This document shows, in pieces, positions 39,000 through 48,504 of a DNA stretch of 64,000 bases. The position numbers were made by a program, and so were the translations under genes. How positions within the stretch are numbered: the first letter of the stretch is position 1; every line of letters begins with the position of its first letter. The notes under the pieces are model-generated. The model did no database searches, was not told the origin of the DNA, and saw nothing but the letters and a program-made list of their open reading frames with translations. The DNA comes from Spirochaetales bacterium (GTDB taxonomy: Bacteria > Spirochaetota > Spirochaetia > Sphaerochaetales > Sphaerochaetaceae). Location of the stretch: NCBI GenBank assembly GCA_012519115.1, contig JAAYQW010000082.1:16219-80218 (forward strand), given 5' to 3'.

Positions 39000-40190
39000 A
39001 TGCTGCAACCCCTATCTTATGTTCTTGTTACCCCATACACCGTTGCCAAAAGCAGGACCGGCGGTGTATTATCCCGCCTGCTTTCCCGGATCTCGCTCGA
39101 ACTCGTCGGTGCCCAGATGGTCACCTTTGACAAAGAGACCACGGAAGCGTTCGCCCAAATCATCGAAAGACGAAGCGCCGCGGCGTGTTGTGGCGCATCG
39201 CGGGATATCCTTGGTTCCTATATCCGACAAAACATGGGTCCATCAGAAGACGGGTTGCTCCACCGTTCCCTCTTTCTCGTGTTCCGTGGCGATAACCCGA
39301 CCAAGGAGCTCAGCAATGTCTGCGGCGCCTTCCAAAAAGATGCCTATGACGTTGAAACCGTGACAGGTGAATCGATCCGGGACACCTATGCGGATCTGAT
39401 CTATGCAGATGAGAGCAAACAGACGCTTCGCTACTTTGAGCCGGCGGTCATTACCGCCAGCGAGCAAAAGGAAGCGGAAGCGGTCATTAAACTCTTTGCC
39501 GAATGGCTCCCGACCCAGAACAACTTGATCCACAATCGTCCCGATAGTTGCTACGAGGATGTCGAGCGCACTTTGGTGATCATTAAGCCGGACAACTGGC
39601 GGCATGCCTCTTCCCGCCCCGGTATGATCATCGACATGTTCAGTCGGAGCGGATTGAGAATCGTTGCGATCAAAGTGCTGAAGATGAGCGTTTCCCAAGC
39701 GATTCAGTTTTACGGACCGACCAAGGAAGGTCTCAAAAAGCGTCTCGCCCCGATTTACGGAATGCAGGCTCGCGAGCTCCTTGAGCGGGAATTCAATATT
39801 CCCTTGACGGAAGAACTTGAGAATACCTTGACTGAATCATTCGGCGATATGTACAGCGAAGAGCAATTTGAGCGAATCGTCGAGTTCATGGCTGGAATCA
39901 AGACGTATGAGCGTCCAAAAGAGGAATGGGATGAGCCGGGATTGGTGAAATCGATGATTCTCGTCTACGAAGGAAAGGATGCGATCGGCAAGATTCGAAC
40001 GATCCTGGGAGCGACCGACCCGACCAAAGCCGCTGCGGGAACGATTCGCCGGGAATTTGGCTCAAATATCTGCATCAATGCCGCCCACGCTTCCGATTCC
40101 GTTGAAAGCGCGGTCAGGGAGATGGGGATTCTCGAAGTAGAAAAGAACCACCTCGGGGGAGTTCTCCAGCACTACGTAGCGAATCGCTGA
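39000..40190 (+). CDS. Tandem nucleoside-diphosphate-kinase-like protein
   Basis: C-terminal NDK motifs RTLVIIKPDNW, LGATDPTKAAAGTIRREFG, NAAHASDS; N-terminal half carries degenerate equivalents; GGAGG before ATG 39000. Confidence 0.8.
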   Translation: MLQPLSYVLVTPYTVAKSRTGGVLSRLLSRISLELVGAQMVTFDKETTEAFAQIIERRSAAACCGASRDILGSYIRQNMGPSEDGLLHRSLFLVFRGDNPTKELSNVCGAFQKDAYDVETVTGESIRDTYADLIYADESKQTLRYFEPAVITASEQKEAEAVIKLFAEWLPTQNNLIHNRPDSCYEDVERTLVIIKPDNWRHASSRPGMIIDMFSRSGLRIVAIKVLKMSVSQAIQFYGPTKEGLKKRLAPIYGMQARELLEREFNIPLTEELENTLTESFGDMYSEEQFERIVEFMAGIKTYERPKEEWDEPGLVKSMILVYEGKDAIGKIRTILGATDPTKAAAGTIRREFGSNICINAAHASDSVESAVREMGILEVEKNHLGGVLQHYVANR

Positions 40191-40247
40191 GTTATTGAAC
40201 AAGAAGATTGTGATGGAGGTATGCTGTAGCGCTGAAAGTGAATACCC

Positions 40248-40926
40248 GTGCAACCTCACTTCGTGGTGAAGATTCTTCCCCTCGGCGTCATCGCCAGCCT
40301 AATGTCCGCCACCTTCAGTTACGCAAGCATCCCCTTTGGCCTCCGCGATCAGGTTCCTTTTCACCTCCTCATCGGCCTGTCGCTTGCACAGATCCTGCTT
40401 CTCTATACCGTCGTTCTGGGATATGTGGGGTTCGTCCTCGCTGAAAAAAGCGGCTTGGATCGCCGCCATCGGAGCAATTCTTCTCATTCTGGATCCGTAT
40501 ATCTTCGGACCCTTCATTCCCGACCTTTCTTCGCTCTACACGAAAGCCACCTACACCTTCGCCTACTTCCTCTTTTCGGCAAGCTATGGAGGGTTTGTCG
40601 AGGAGGTGCTTCTCCGGCTGTTCTTCCTCTCCCTCATCAGCTGGCTGCTGACCCTCATCTGCAAGAAGTCCGAACGGACTACTACCCTGTACACTTGGGC
40701 GAACATCATCGCAGCCCTCGTTTTCGCCCTCGGCCACCTTCCGGCGACGAAAGCGACCTTCGGTTCGCTGAGCGCCGCTCTGGTCATCCGATCCCTGATC
40801 CTCAACGGATCGCTCGGATATCTGTTTGGCTGGTTATACATCAGGGAGGGATTTTCCACGGCGATGATCGTCCACGGGAGCACCCACATAATCAGTCAGA
40901 TCATTCTCCACTTGTTTATTTTGTAG
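40248..40926 (+). pseudogene. CPBP-family intramembrane metalloprotease-like gene interrupted by an apparent +1 frameshift
   Basis: N-terminal TM part in one frame (to ...YVGFVLAEKS), C-terminal EEVLLR/GHLPATKA/HGSTHI part in another; switch at A6 run 40444-40449. Confidence 0.75.
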
Positions 40927-40947
40927 AAAACCAAGTACAGTAAATGC

Positions 40948-41829
40948 ATGACGATAGCGCCGTTTCTTCACATGCTTCCCATTCTTGTCATGATTCTCGC
41001 CGGATATATGATGGGGCGCCTTACCCCGATCGATTCGAAAACGCTTGCCACCGTGGCGGCGGATTTCTTCATGCCCGCCCTCTTGTTCATCTCGATGGCG
41101 ACGACGGATCTGGATGGCTCGCTCGTCTCTTCGTTGATCGGCGCATCTATCTTCATTATGGCGATGTTGCTGATCGTTGCGTTCATTTGGGCGAAGCTGG
41201 CCAAGCAGGAGCCTTCAAAAACCGTCCCCTCCTTGGTATTCATGAACTCCGGCTTTCTTGCAATTCCCCTGATGAAGCTCTATGGCGGAAACCTTGGAAT
41301 GAATATGAGCGTGATCTTCGACTTCACTCAATCATTTACGATGTTCACCGTCGGAGTGTTCATCATCACCGGCGGATTGAAAGCCTCTTCAATCAAGTCG
41401 GCGTTCGCCTCCCCGATCATCTGGGCGACCGTCTCAGGCCTTTTGATCCGAACTCTCTCCATTCCGATTCCTGAAACGATCCGGAATATCTTCTTCTACG
41501 CAGGCGATGGCGCTCCGGCTCTTGCAACCTTCGCCCTCGGCGTCTCGTTGAAAGATTTCAAGCCCACCTTCAAAGTCGAGCTGATCAGCGCATTATTCGT
41601 CCGATTTGTCGGAGGGTTTTTAATCGGACTTTTGGCTGCGAATCTCTTCAATCTTCAGGGAATGGCCAAGGTCGTCGTGACGGTGACCGCTGCCCTCCCC
41701 TCGGCGGTTTTCACCAGCATCCTCCCGATTCGACACAACAAGGACGCTCACTTCGCCACCACGATGGTCCTGCTCTCGACCCTCTTGGGTACCGTTACGA
41801 TTCCGATCTCATTCGCACTGATAGGATGA
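40948..41829 (+). CDS. AEC-family (auxin efflux carrier-like) transporter
   Basis: Multi-TM, MLPILVMILAGYMMGRLTPID, MNSGFLAIPLM. Confidence 0.85.
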   Translation: MTIAPFLHMLPILVMILAGYMMGRLTPIDSKTLATVAADFFMPALLFISMATTDLDGSLVSSLIGASIFIMAMLLIVAFIWAKLAKQEPSKTVPSLVFMNSGFLAIPLMKLYGGNLGMNMSVIFDFTQSFTMFTVGVFIITGGLKASSIKSAFASPIIWATVSGLLIRTLSIPIPETIRNIFFYAGDGAPALATFALGVSLKDFKPTFKVELISALFVRFVGGFLIGLLAANLFNLQGMAKVVVTVTAALPSAVFTSILPIRHNKDAHFATTMVLLSTLLGTVTIPISFALIG

Positions 41830-41913
41830 CTCATATCATCTCCCTATGCAAATATCTTGTTTGCCCATACACTTTGGTCTACACTGTCAGAAAAATGTAT
41901 CTGGCGAGGGGTT

Positions 41914-43215
41914 ATGCTTACACGACGGGTAAAACTTGGCTTTGGAATTGGCGACTTGGGAGGGAACCTCTTTTTTACGATTATCGGTTTTTACCTCCTT
42001 TACTACTTTACTGATGTCGTCGGCCTCAATCCTGCATTGAGCGGAACAGCACTGATGATCGGAAAAGTGTGGGATGCGATCACCGATCCGATCACCGGTT
42101 ACTATTCCGATCGGACCAAGAGCCGCTTTGGACGGAGAAGACCGTATATCTTCATCGGCGCCATCTTCTCCTTCTTTTTCATGATTCAGCTTTTCACTCC
42201 GGTTTCCTTCCAGAATGAGATGACGCTCTTTCTCTATGTGACCCTCGTCTATTCGTTGCTGAACACCGCCTACACATTGGTGAATATCCCCTATGCCGCA
42301 TTGCTGCCGGAGCTCACCGAAGATTATCATGAGCGGACCATTCTTACCGGATATCGGATGAGCTTTGCCGTCTTGGGAACGTTTGCCGGAGCGGCATTGG
42401 TGATGCCGATCGTGAACGCCACCTCTTGGCCGGTGATGGGAGGGGTGATGGGCGGGATCATGCTGGTAACGGCGATGATAACCGTCTTTGCGATCCGCGA
42501 ACCGAAAGACCATCCCAAGATCAGCGAAGACGGGTTCATTTCCACCTTTGTCGAAGTACTCAAGGAAAAAGTGTTTCTTCAAGCCCTTCTGCCTTGGACG
42601 TTCTTCATCACCGGAACTTCGATGATCCAGGGAGCTCTCGTCTATTACTTCGCCTACATCTTCAACAATGAGGATCTTTTCCAGATCGCCCTCATCGGTC
42701 TTCTTTCCTTCAGTCTGCTCTGTATCCCCTTCTGGGTAGCCGTCTCCAGAAAAATCGGCAAGAGGCGCGTATATATGATCGGCATGACGATCGTAAGCGT
42801 CGGGGTGCTGCTCTTCACCTTGCTAGGAACCATGTTCGGACCGATCTTCGGCATCGTGGTGATGAGCCTGGCGGGCATCGGGCTTTCAACCCACTACGTG
42901 ATGCCGCATTCGATCTTGCCTGATGTCGTTGAGTACGATCTCCACACCAACAAAAAAGGTCGACGAGAGGGAGTCTTTTCAAGTATCTGGACATTCAGCA
43001 GCAAGATCGGTCAAGCGTTCGCCCTTGCTCTCAACGGCTGGATCTTAGCGGTTTTCGGCTACCGGGGAGGAGCGATCCTTCCCCGGACAAAAATCGGAAT
43101 CATCCTCATCGCCGGTCCGCTTCCAATTCTTTGGTACGTTCTCGGTCTCCTTATCCTGCGACACTACCCGATCGACCAGGCCTACTACGAGGAGATGATC
43201 AGGCGTGCTGAATAA
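41914..43215 (+). CDS. MFS/GPH-family glycoside-pentoside-hexuronide:cation symporter-like transporter
   Basis: KLGFGIGDLGGNLFFTIIGFYLLYYFTDVVGL; GKVWDAITDPITGYYSDRTKSRFGRRRPYI. Confidence 0.88.
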   Translation: MLTRRVKLGFGIGDLGGNLFFTIIGFYLLYYFTDVVGLNPALSGTALMIGKVWDAITDPITGYYSDRTKSRFGRRRPYIFIGAIFSFFFMIQLFTPVSFQNEMTLFLYVTLVYSLLNTAYTLVNIPYAALLPELTEDYHERTILTGYRMSFAVLGTFAGAALVMPIVNATSWPVMGGVMGGIMLVTAMITVFAIREPKDHPKISEDGFISTFVEVLKEKVFLQALLPWTFFITGTSMIQGALVYYFAYIFNNEDLFQIALIGLLSFSLLCIPFWVAVSRKIGKRRVYMIGMTIVSVGVLLFTLLGTMFGPIFGIVVMSLAGIGLSTHYVMPHSILPDVVEYDLHTNKKGRREGVFSSIWTFSSKIGQAFALALNGWILAVFGYRGGAILPRTKIGIILIAGPLPILWYVLGLLILRHYPIDQAYYEEMIRRAE

Positions 43216-44458
43216 GGATCGTTTTCCCGTTCCGGCGTATTCTCCGATCGCTCGAATGGTTGTGCCGCTTTTCGGAAGGCTGTATCTCAGATTTGCGTTG
43301 GGAGTATCAAGCGTAACGATTCCCAATCGTGAGATTCTCATCGATGAGCTGAAGCGCTTCAAAGAATCCAAGTCATCCCTGATTCTTGCATTTCGCCATA
43401 CCGCGGTCGAAGATGCCCCCACCCTTCTCGTAGGTGTGAGAAGCCCTCATCTTCGTTTCCTCTATGGGCGGGATGTCCTTAACTGGGCTGGCTGGCCGGC
43501 CAGAATACTCTTTCCCGCTCTGGGATTCGTTGCGGTGGAGAATCGGGGGAACAACCGCGAAGGCGCTCAATTCTTGCGCAAAGAAATACAAGACCCTCGT
43601 TTCCCGATCGCCTTGGCCCCGGAAGGTCAGGTAAGCTATCACGCATTTGCCAGCGCTCCGATTGAAATGGGAGCGGCGAACCTCGCCTCGTGGGCATTGG
43701 AGGGTCTGAGGGAGGAAGTCATCATTCTCCCGATCGCTCTCGGGTATCAATATGCAAAAGACAATGACCGATTCCTCGCCGGTCTCATTGCGCGCTGGGA
43801 GAAGGAAGCCAGCGTAACCGTTGATCGTAATATACCCCTGATCGAGCAGATCCGCTTCATCGGATATGAAACTTTGAAGCTGGTCAACACGTTCTGGAAC
43901 CTGGATCTGATTTTGAAAGGCTCTTTCATCCAACAGCGGGACAGCGTGTGCAAAGCCCTGCTTCATTACTCCGAGTCGTTGGGCGGCCTTGAAGATTCGA
44001 GCGGTTCGATCATCGACCGCCTCTTCAGAGTCCGGTATAAAGCGGTGGGCATCCTGAACGACACCGATCGATCATCGTTGAGCGAAGAGGAACGTCGCCG
44101 GCATGACGAGGAAGTCAAAAAACAGAAAATCTCCCACCATGCTTCTCAGGCGGTGGATGTGCTAGAATATATCGATTTGAACTATCTGAAGGGGAGACAT
44201 ACCGTCCAGCGCTCGATCGAGGTGATGCTCTCCCTCCTTGATGTGCTGAATCGTCTTCAAGGCGGAATGATCAACTCTCGTTTCAGTCCCAAGGGCAAGA
44301 AGGCATTCATCCTTGGCGGCGCTCCGATCGAAGTCCGAAAAAACTTTGGGCATCTTGCCGGAAGAAAAGAACGTCTGAAGGCGATCAGCCAGGCTCTTGA
44401 GGATGGCTTGCAAACCGTGAGCCTTGATCTTGAAGAGATAATGTTTCAGTCAACGTGA
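43205..44458 (+). CDS. PlsC-like acyltransferase family protein
   Basis: FRHTAVEDAPTL (HX4D) and APEGQVSYH (EG motif); overlaps MFS gene by 11 nt. Confidence 0.75.
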   Translation: MLNKDRFPVPAYSPIARMVVPLFGRLYLRFALGVSSVTIPNREILIDELKRFKESKSSLILAFRHTAVEDAPTLLVGVRSPHLRFLYGRDVLNWAGWPARILFPALGFVAVENRGNNREGAQFLRKEIQDPRFPIALAPEGQVSYHAFASAPIEMGAANLASWALEGLREEVIILPIALGYQYAKDNDRFLAGLIARWEKEASVTVDRNIPLIEQIRFIGYETLKLVNTFWNLDLILKGSFIQQRDSVCKALLHYSESLGGLEDSSGSIIDRLFRVRYKAVGILNDTDRSSLSEEERRRHDEEVKKQKISHHASQAVDVLEYIDLNYLKGRHTVQRSIEVMLSLLDVLNRLQGGMINSRFSPKGKKAFILGGAPIEVRKNFGHLAGRKERLKAISQALEDGLQTVSLDLEEIMFQST

Positions 44459-44496
44459 AGGTCGGGTCAAAAGAAACAAACGTTTTCTCCTTCTGC

Positions 44497-45600
44497 TTAA
44501 TGCGCGCTTTTCAGCCCTGCTCCGCATAGAGGTATCAGGGCTTTTTTATCAGCCAGCGTCGCGTCTTTTTCCACGGCTACACGGTAGGCGGCGTAGTTGG
44601 CGGCACTGGTATGCTCTACGTACACGCCCTTCTTCGCAAGGTCGCTGTGGGCTTTGATAATCTCTTCTTCCGTTACCGTTACGAATCTTCCACCAAGCTC
44701 ATGCACCGCTTGCAGGATGTCCTTTCCTCTGGCCGGAACTCCCGTCGCGATTCCCTCGGCCAGCGTCGGCGAAACGGCAACGGACTGGGGAACAAGCGAT
44801 CGTTTCTCATACGCTTGCGCCAAAGGGGCGCAATTCGCCGCCTGAAACGCGATGACGAGCGGATAGGAATCTATCGGGTTCCATGCTTTAAGCTCTTGGA
44901 GCGCGATATAAACGCCCATCAGGAGGGTTCCGTTGCCGACCGGAACGATGAGAACCTCCGGTAGCGTTTCAAACTGTTCGTACAGCTCGTAGATGTAGGT
45001 CTTCGTCCCCTCCCAGAAGAATGGGTTGAAGATATGGCTGGCGTAAAAGATCCCGGATGCATTCACATAGTCGATCGTCGCTCGGGCGGTCTCATCCCGC
45101 GAGCCGTCAATGGCGTGAATCCTGCCGCCATGAGCTTCTATCTGCGTCAATTTCTTTGCGCTGGTCGAAGCCGGCACGAATACTTCCGTCGTGATTCCTC
45201 CTCGGGCGGCATATGCGGCGACCGCCGTTGCAGCATTGCCGCTGGAGTCGATCGCACATCTTTTCACTCCCGCTTCTGCCATCAGGGCGGCGAGCATCAC
45301 CGCTCCCCGATCTTTAAACGAGAGAGTGGGCATCAGGTAGTCCGCTTTGCCGAAGAGGTTTTCCTCCAATCGGATGATCGGCGTCCCTCCCTCGCCCATC
45401 GTGATCTGTTCAATCGTTTCCCTTTCAAACGGCGGCAAGGCCGATCGATAGCGCCACAGCGAATGGTCGTTGCCCAAAGAGCCGAAGTCCGGAGGGGTCT
45501 TGGGATACGAGAGGTGCAACAGCGAACCGCATTCACAGATATAACGCATGGACGTAATAGGATAGGTTTTGCCGCAATGCCTGCAGATATACTTCATCAT
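44497..45600 (-). CDS. thrC: Threonine synthase
   Basis: N-terminal zinc ribbon (CRHCGKTYP...CECGS); LSFKDRGAVMLAALMAEAG, SSGNAATAVAAYAARGGI. Confidence 0.85.
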   Translation of the reverse strand: MMKYICRHCGKTYPITSMRYICECGSLLHLSYPKTPPDFGSLGNDHSLWRYRSALPPFERETIEQITMGEGGTPIIRLEENLFGKADYLMPTLSFKDRGAVMLAALMAEAGVKRCAIDSSGNAATAVAAYAARGGITTEVFVPASTSAKKLTQIEAHGGRIHAIDGSRDETARATIDYVNASGIFYASHIFNPFFWEGTKTYIYELYEQFETLPEVLIVPVGNGTLLMGVYIALQELKAWNPIDSYPLVIAFQAANCAPLAQAYEKRSLVPQSVAVSPTLAEGIATGVPARGKDILQAVHELGGRFVTVTEEEIIKAHSDLAKKGVYVEHTSAANYAAYRVAVEKDATLADKKALIPLCGAGLKSAH

Positions 45601-46352
45601 GCAGTTTCGTCCTTAAGCTTGGCGGGTTCGGTGTGCTTGATCGCCGAGCGGGCGAGCACCACGGTGGGGTCGATAAGCGGCAGTGAAATCGTTTCCTTAG
45701 TGAGTGCCAACGGCAGCTCAGTACAGCCGAGAATCAGCGCCTTGGCTCCTCGATCGTACAGCGTATGCGCCTCTTCAAGCAGGATAGCCAGCGCCTCCTT
45801 GCTTACCGGGGCTTGGGCCTTGATTCCATACCTTTGATTGTAAATCGCATCGTGCACACGTTCTTGGCTCTCTTTGGAGGGTTCTATCAAGGTGATGTGC
45901 GGATACGCAAGAAGCGCGTTGGGATAGGTTTTCAGAGCATGGGTTCCCTTTGTCGCAAGCAGACCGATCGTCGTAGATTCAGGGAATCGCTCTCCTATAT
46001 GCTTCGCCGTCTCCTCGATCATATGAAGCAGGGTGATTTCAGGATGGGAATCATGAAGCTTCTTCCTAAGCACATCGAAGATCGGAGGGGCATGGGCGGT
46101 ATTGCAGGGAACGATAAGGGTCGATGCGCCCAAGCTGATCAGCTGAAGGGCGTTTTTGTACAACCCTTCAGCCGGGTTGCTTCCCCCTTCGAGAAGAAAC
46201 TTGGTCCGGTCTCCGATCGACCTTGGCGTTGAGGTCAGGTAGAGGTCTAGATGCTCCTGGTCGGTGGCGACATTGGTATTCTCAAAGATCTTTTGCGCTG
46301 CATCCGCGCCCGCCATGGGGCCTACTCCCCCGATGATTCCTATTGCTTTCAT
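45597..46352 (-). CDS. Aspartate/glutamate racemase family protein
   Basis: IGIIGGVGPMAGADAAQKI; LIVPCNTAHAP; LILGCTELPLAL. Confidence 0.9.
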   Translation of the reverse strand: MKAIGIIGGVGPMAGADAAQKIFENTNVATDQEHLDLYLTSTPRSIGDRTKFLLEGGSNPAEGLYKNALQLISLGASTLIVPCNTAHAPPIFDVLRKKLHDSHPEITLLHMIEETAKHIGERFPESTTIGLLATKGTHALKTYPNALLAYPHITLIEPSKESQERVHDAIYNQRYGIKAQAPVSKEALAILLEEAHTLYDRGAKALILGCTELPLALTKETISLPLIDPTVVLARSAIKHTEPAKLKDETA

Positions 46353-46427
46353 ATATACAGAGTATCGCACCATTTCTCCCGCCACAAGAACTGATGTATG
46401 ATATAGTGGATTTCGGAGGAAGAATGA

Positions 46428-46811
46428 ATGGCTTCAGTCAAATCGGTTCGTGAACGGATGCAGGAACTCTACGTGTATGACCTCTATGGATTTCGGAGCG
46501 AAAACAAAGCGTTGGCCGGTGTTCTCTATCCCCATGAAAAGATCAACAGCTTTGCGGTCGGTCTTCATGAAGGGCTGAAAAAGATGCTGGTCGTTACAAC
46601 CCACCGCCTCATCATCATCCGATCCTCGATCGGAAAAACTCCTTCCGTTCAGGCGGTCAAGCGTGAACTCATCGAAGAACCATCCTACATCAAGCGCTTC
46701 TTCACTTCCTCGCTTTCTTTCAAACTTCATGGTGAAACCTTCACGTTTCGGATGGTTTCCCGTCGAGTCCTTGAGCTGTTCGTATGGGCTGTTGAACAAC
46801 CCCTGGAATAA
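46428..46811 (+). CDS. Small bacterial PH-domain-like (YokE-like) protein
   Basis: YPHEKINSFAVGLHEGLKKMLVVTTHRLIIIRSS pattern. Confidence 0.55.
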   Translation: MASVKSVRERMQELYVYDLYGFRSENKALAGVLYPHEKINSFAVGLHEGLKKMLVVTTHRLIIIRSSIGKTPSVQAVKRELIEEPSYIKRFFTSSLSFKLHGETFTFRMVSRRVLELFVWAVEQPLE

Positions 46812-46822
46812 ACAAATAAATG

Positions 46823-46838
46823 GGGGCCCGGAGGCCCC
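46823..46838. terminator. GC hairpin between convergent genes, possible bidirectional terminator
   Basis: GGGGCC CGGA GGCCCC; short T-rich flanks. Confidence 0.5.
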
Positions 46839-46863
46839 ACATTGATTTTGCCTTGGTAATGAT

Positions 46864-48237
46864 TTATTCCCAAGCTTTCTGGTCCAACAGGCCCATGTTT
46901 TTGGAAACAACAGTCGTACAGACCAAGTCGCCCGTTACGTTCAGAGCGGTTCGACCCATGTCGAGGATCGCGTCGATTCCGAGAATCATCGCATATGCAC
47001 CGGCAACTGCGGATCCTTCGACGACCGGGAGTCCGACTGATTCGAGAACCATCAAGAGCATGATCGCTCCGGCTCCGGGAACTCCGGCGGTTCCGATCGA
47101 TGCGAGGGTGGCCGTTACAATGATCATACCCATCTGACCCAAGGTGAAGTTGGCGCCGGTAACGGTCAAGCTGATGAAGATCGCACAGACACCTTGGTAG
47201 ATCGCCGTTCCGTCCATGTTGATCGTCGCGCCGAGAGGAAGAGAGAACGAATACACGTCTCTGGGAATTCCAAGTCTCTTTGCCGATTCAATCGTTACCG
47301 GCAACGTTCCGTTGGAAGAGCGGGTAACGAACGCGGTGATGAATGGATCTTTTGCATCTCTGAAGAATCGCTTGATCGAGAGCTTGTTGACCATCAGCAT
47401 TCCGCCGTAGACAAGAACGACATGAATCGCATAGCCAAGGAAACATGCGATCGTCACAACCGCGAGCGACCCGGCTACTTTGGAGCCCTGCTTTGCGAAT
47501 ACTTCGGCGACAAGGGCCAATACTCCGATCGGAGCATATTGCATGATTCCCGTTACCATTCTCATCATGACTTCGGCAACACCGTCAAAAACCACGATCA
47601 ATGTTTCACCGGCGGTCTTTAAGCGCTTCTCTTTGCTGATATTCAGGTAGGAAATGCCGATACCGAAGATAATCGCAAAGAAGATCACCTGGAGCACGGT
47701 TTCGTTCACGACTGCTTGAGCGATGCTCGTAGGAATGATATTCAAAAGTACCGTTGAAACAGGAGTCTTCGCCGCGGCTTTTCCTGCCGCACCGGCCACG
47801 AGGGCGCCCATTTCCGCACTCGGTCGGAAGATGGAACCCATAACCAGACCGACAAAGACCGCAAATGCAGAAGTAACGAGGTAGAAGAGAACGACTCTAA
47901 TACCTACTTTACCCAGTTTTGCCGGGCTGATTGATGCGGCTCCGACGACCAGCGTAGAGAAAATAATCGGCATCATGATCATCTTCAACAGCCGAACAAA
48001 GAGAGCACCAAGCGGAGCGATCCAAAGCATCTTCTCTCCTAAGATGATTCCAAGCAACGCACCAAGAACAAGACCGATCAAAATCCTATAGAGCAGGTTG
48101 AAGTTGAAATACCAACTTAACACACCCTTTTTAACCGGAGCCTCCTCCTTCTTGACCGGAGCTTCCTTTTTGACCTCTGGTTCTTTTTTACCTTCAGCTT
48201 CTTTTTTGACTGGGGTTTTCTTCTTTTCGTCTGCCAT
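46864..48237 (-). CDS. DAACS-family dicarboxylate/amino acid:cation symporter with charged N-terminal extension
   Basis: SRSSNGTLPVTIESAKR-like, LPLGATINMDGTAIYQGVCAIFI; N-terminal KKEAEGKKEPEVKKEAPVKKEEAPVKK; AGGAGG before ATG 48237. Confidence 0.92.
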   Translation of the reverse strand: MADEKKKTPVKKEAEGKKEPEVKKEAPVKKEEAPVKKGVLSWYFNFNLLYRILIGLVLGALLGIILGEKMLWIAPLGALFVRLLKMIMMPIIFSTLVVGAASISPAKLGKVGIRVVLFYLVTSAFAVFVGLVMGSIFRPSAEMGALVAGAAGKAAAKTPVSTVLLNIIPTSIAQAVVNETVLQVIFFAIIFGIGISYLNISKEKRLKTAGETLIVVFDGVAEVMMRMVTGIMQYAPIGVLALVAEVFAKQGSKVAGSLAVVTIACFLGYAIHVVLVYGGMLMVNKLSIKRFFRDAKDPFITAFVTRSSNGTLPVTIESAKRLGIPRDVYSFSLPLGATINMDGTAIYQGVCAIFISLTVTGANFTLGQMGMIIVTATLASIGTAGVPGAGAIMLLMVLESVGLPVVEGSAVAGAYAMILGIDAILDMGRTALNVTGDLVCTTVVSKNMGLLDQKAWE

Positions 48238-48504
48238 ACTAACCTCCTGAGGAACCATGTCAGTTTCTTGCCCATCAATTGAGCTTTCCTAATCATAACA
48301 TTACACCACCAACGGTTAGAATGAAACAAAAATCTTCTATTAAGCCGATTTATTTGCTTTTTATGAGACTTTTTACCGTTGCGATGTATTTTTTGCTCGT
48401 ATTTTGAAAAATTATGATATCGTAGGCTGATGACGTTCTCCACACTCACGCTTCCCTTGTGCCACAAAAGAACGTCAGATATACTTTGCGATATGAGGAA
48501 TTCT

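Noticed and set aside
40944-41474. 176-aa plus-strand ORF
   Set aside because: Alternative frame of the AEC transporter, which has clear TM composition.
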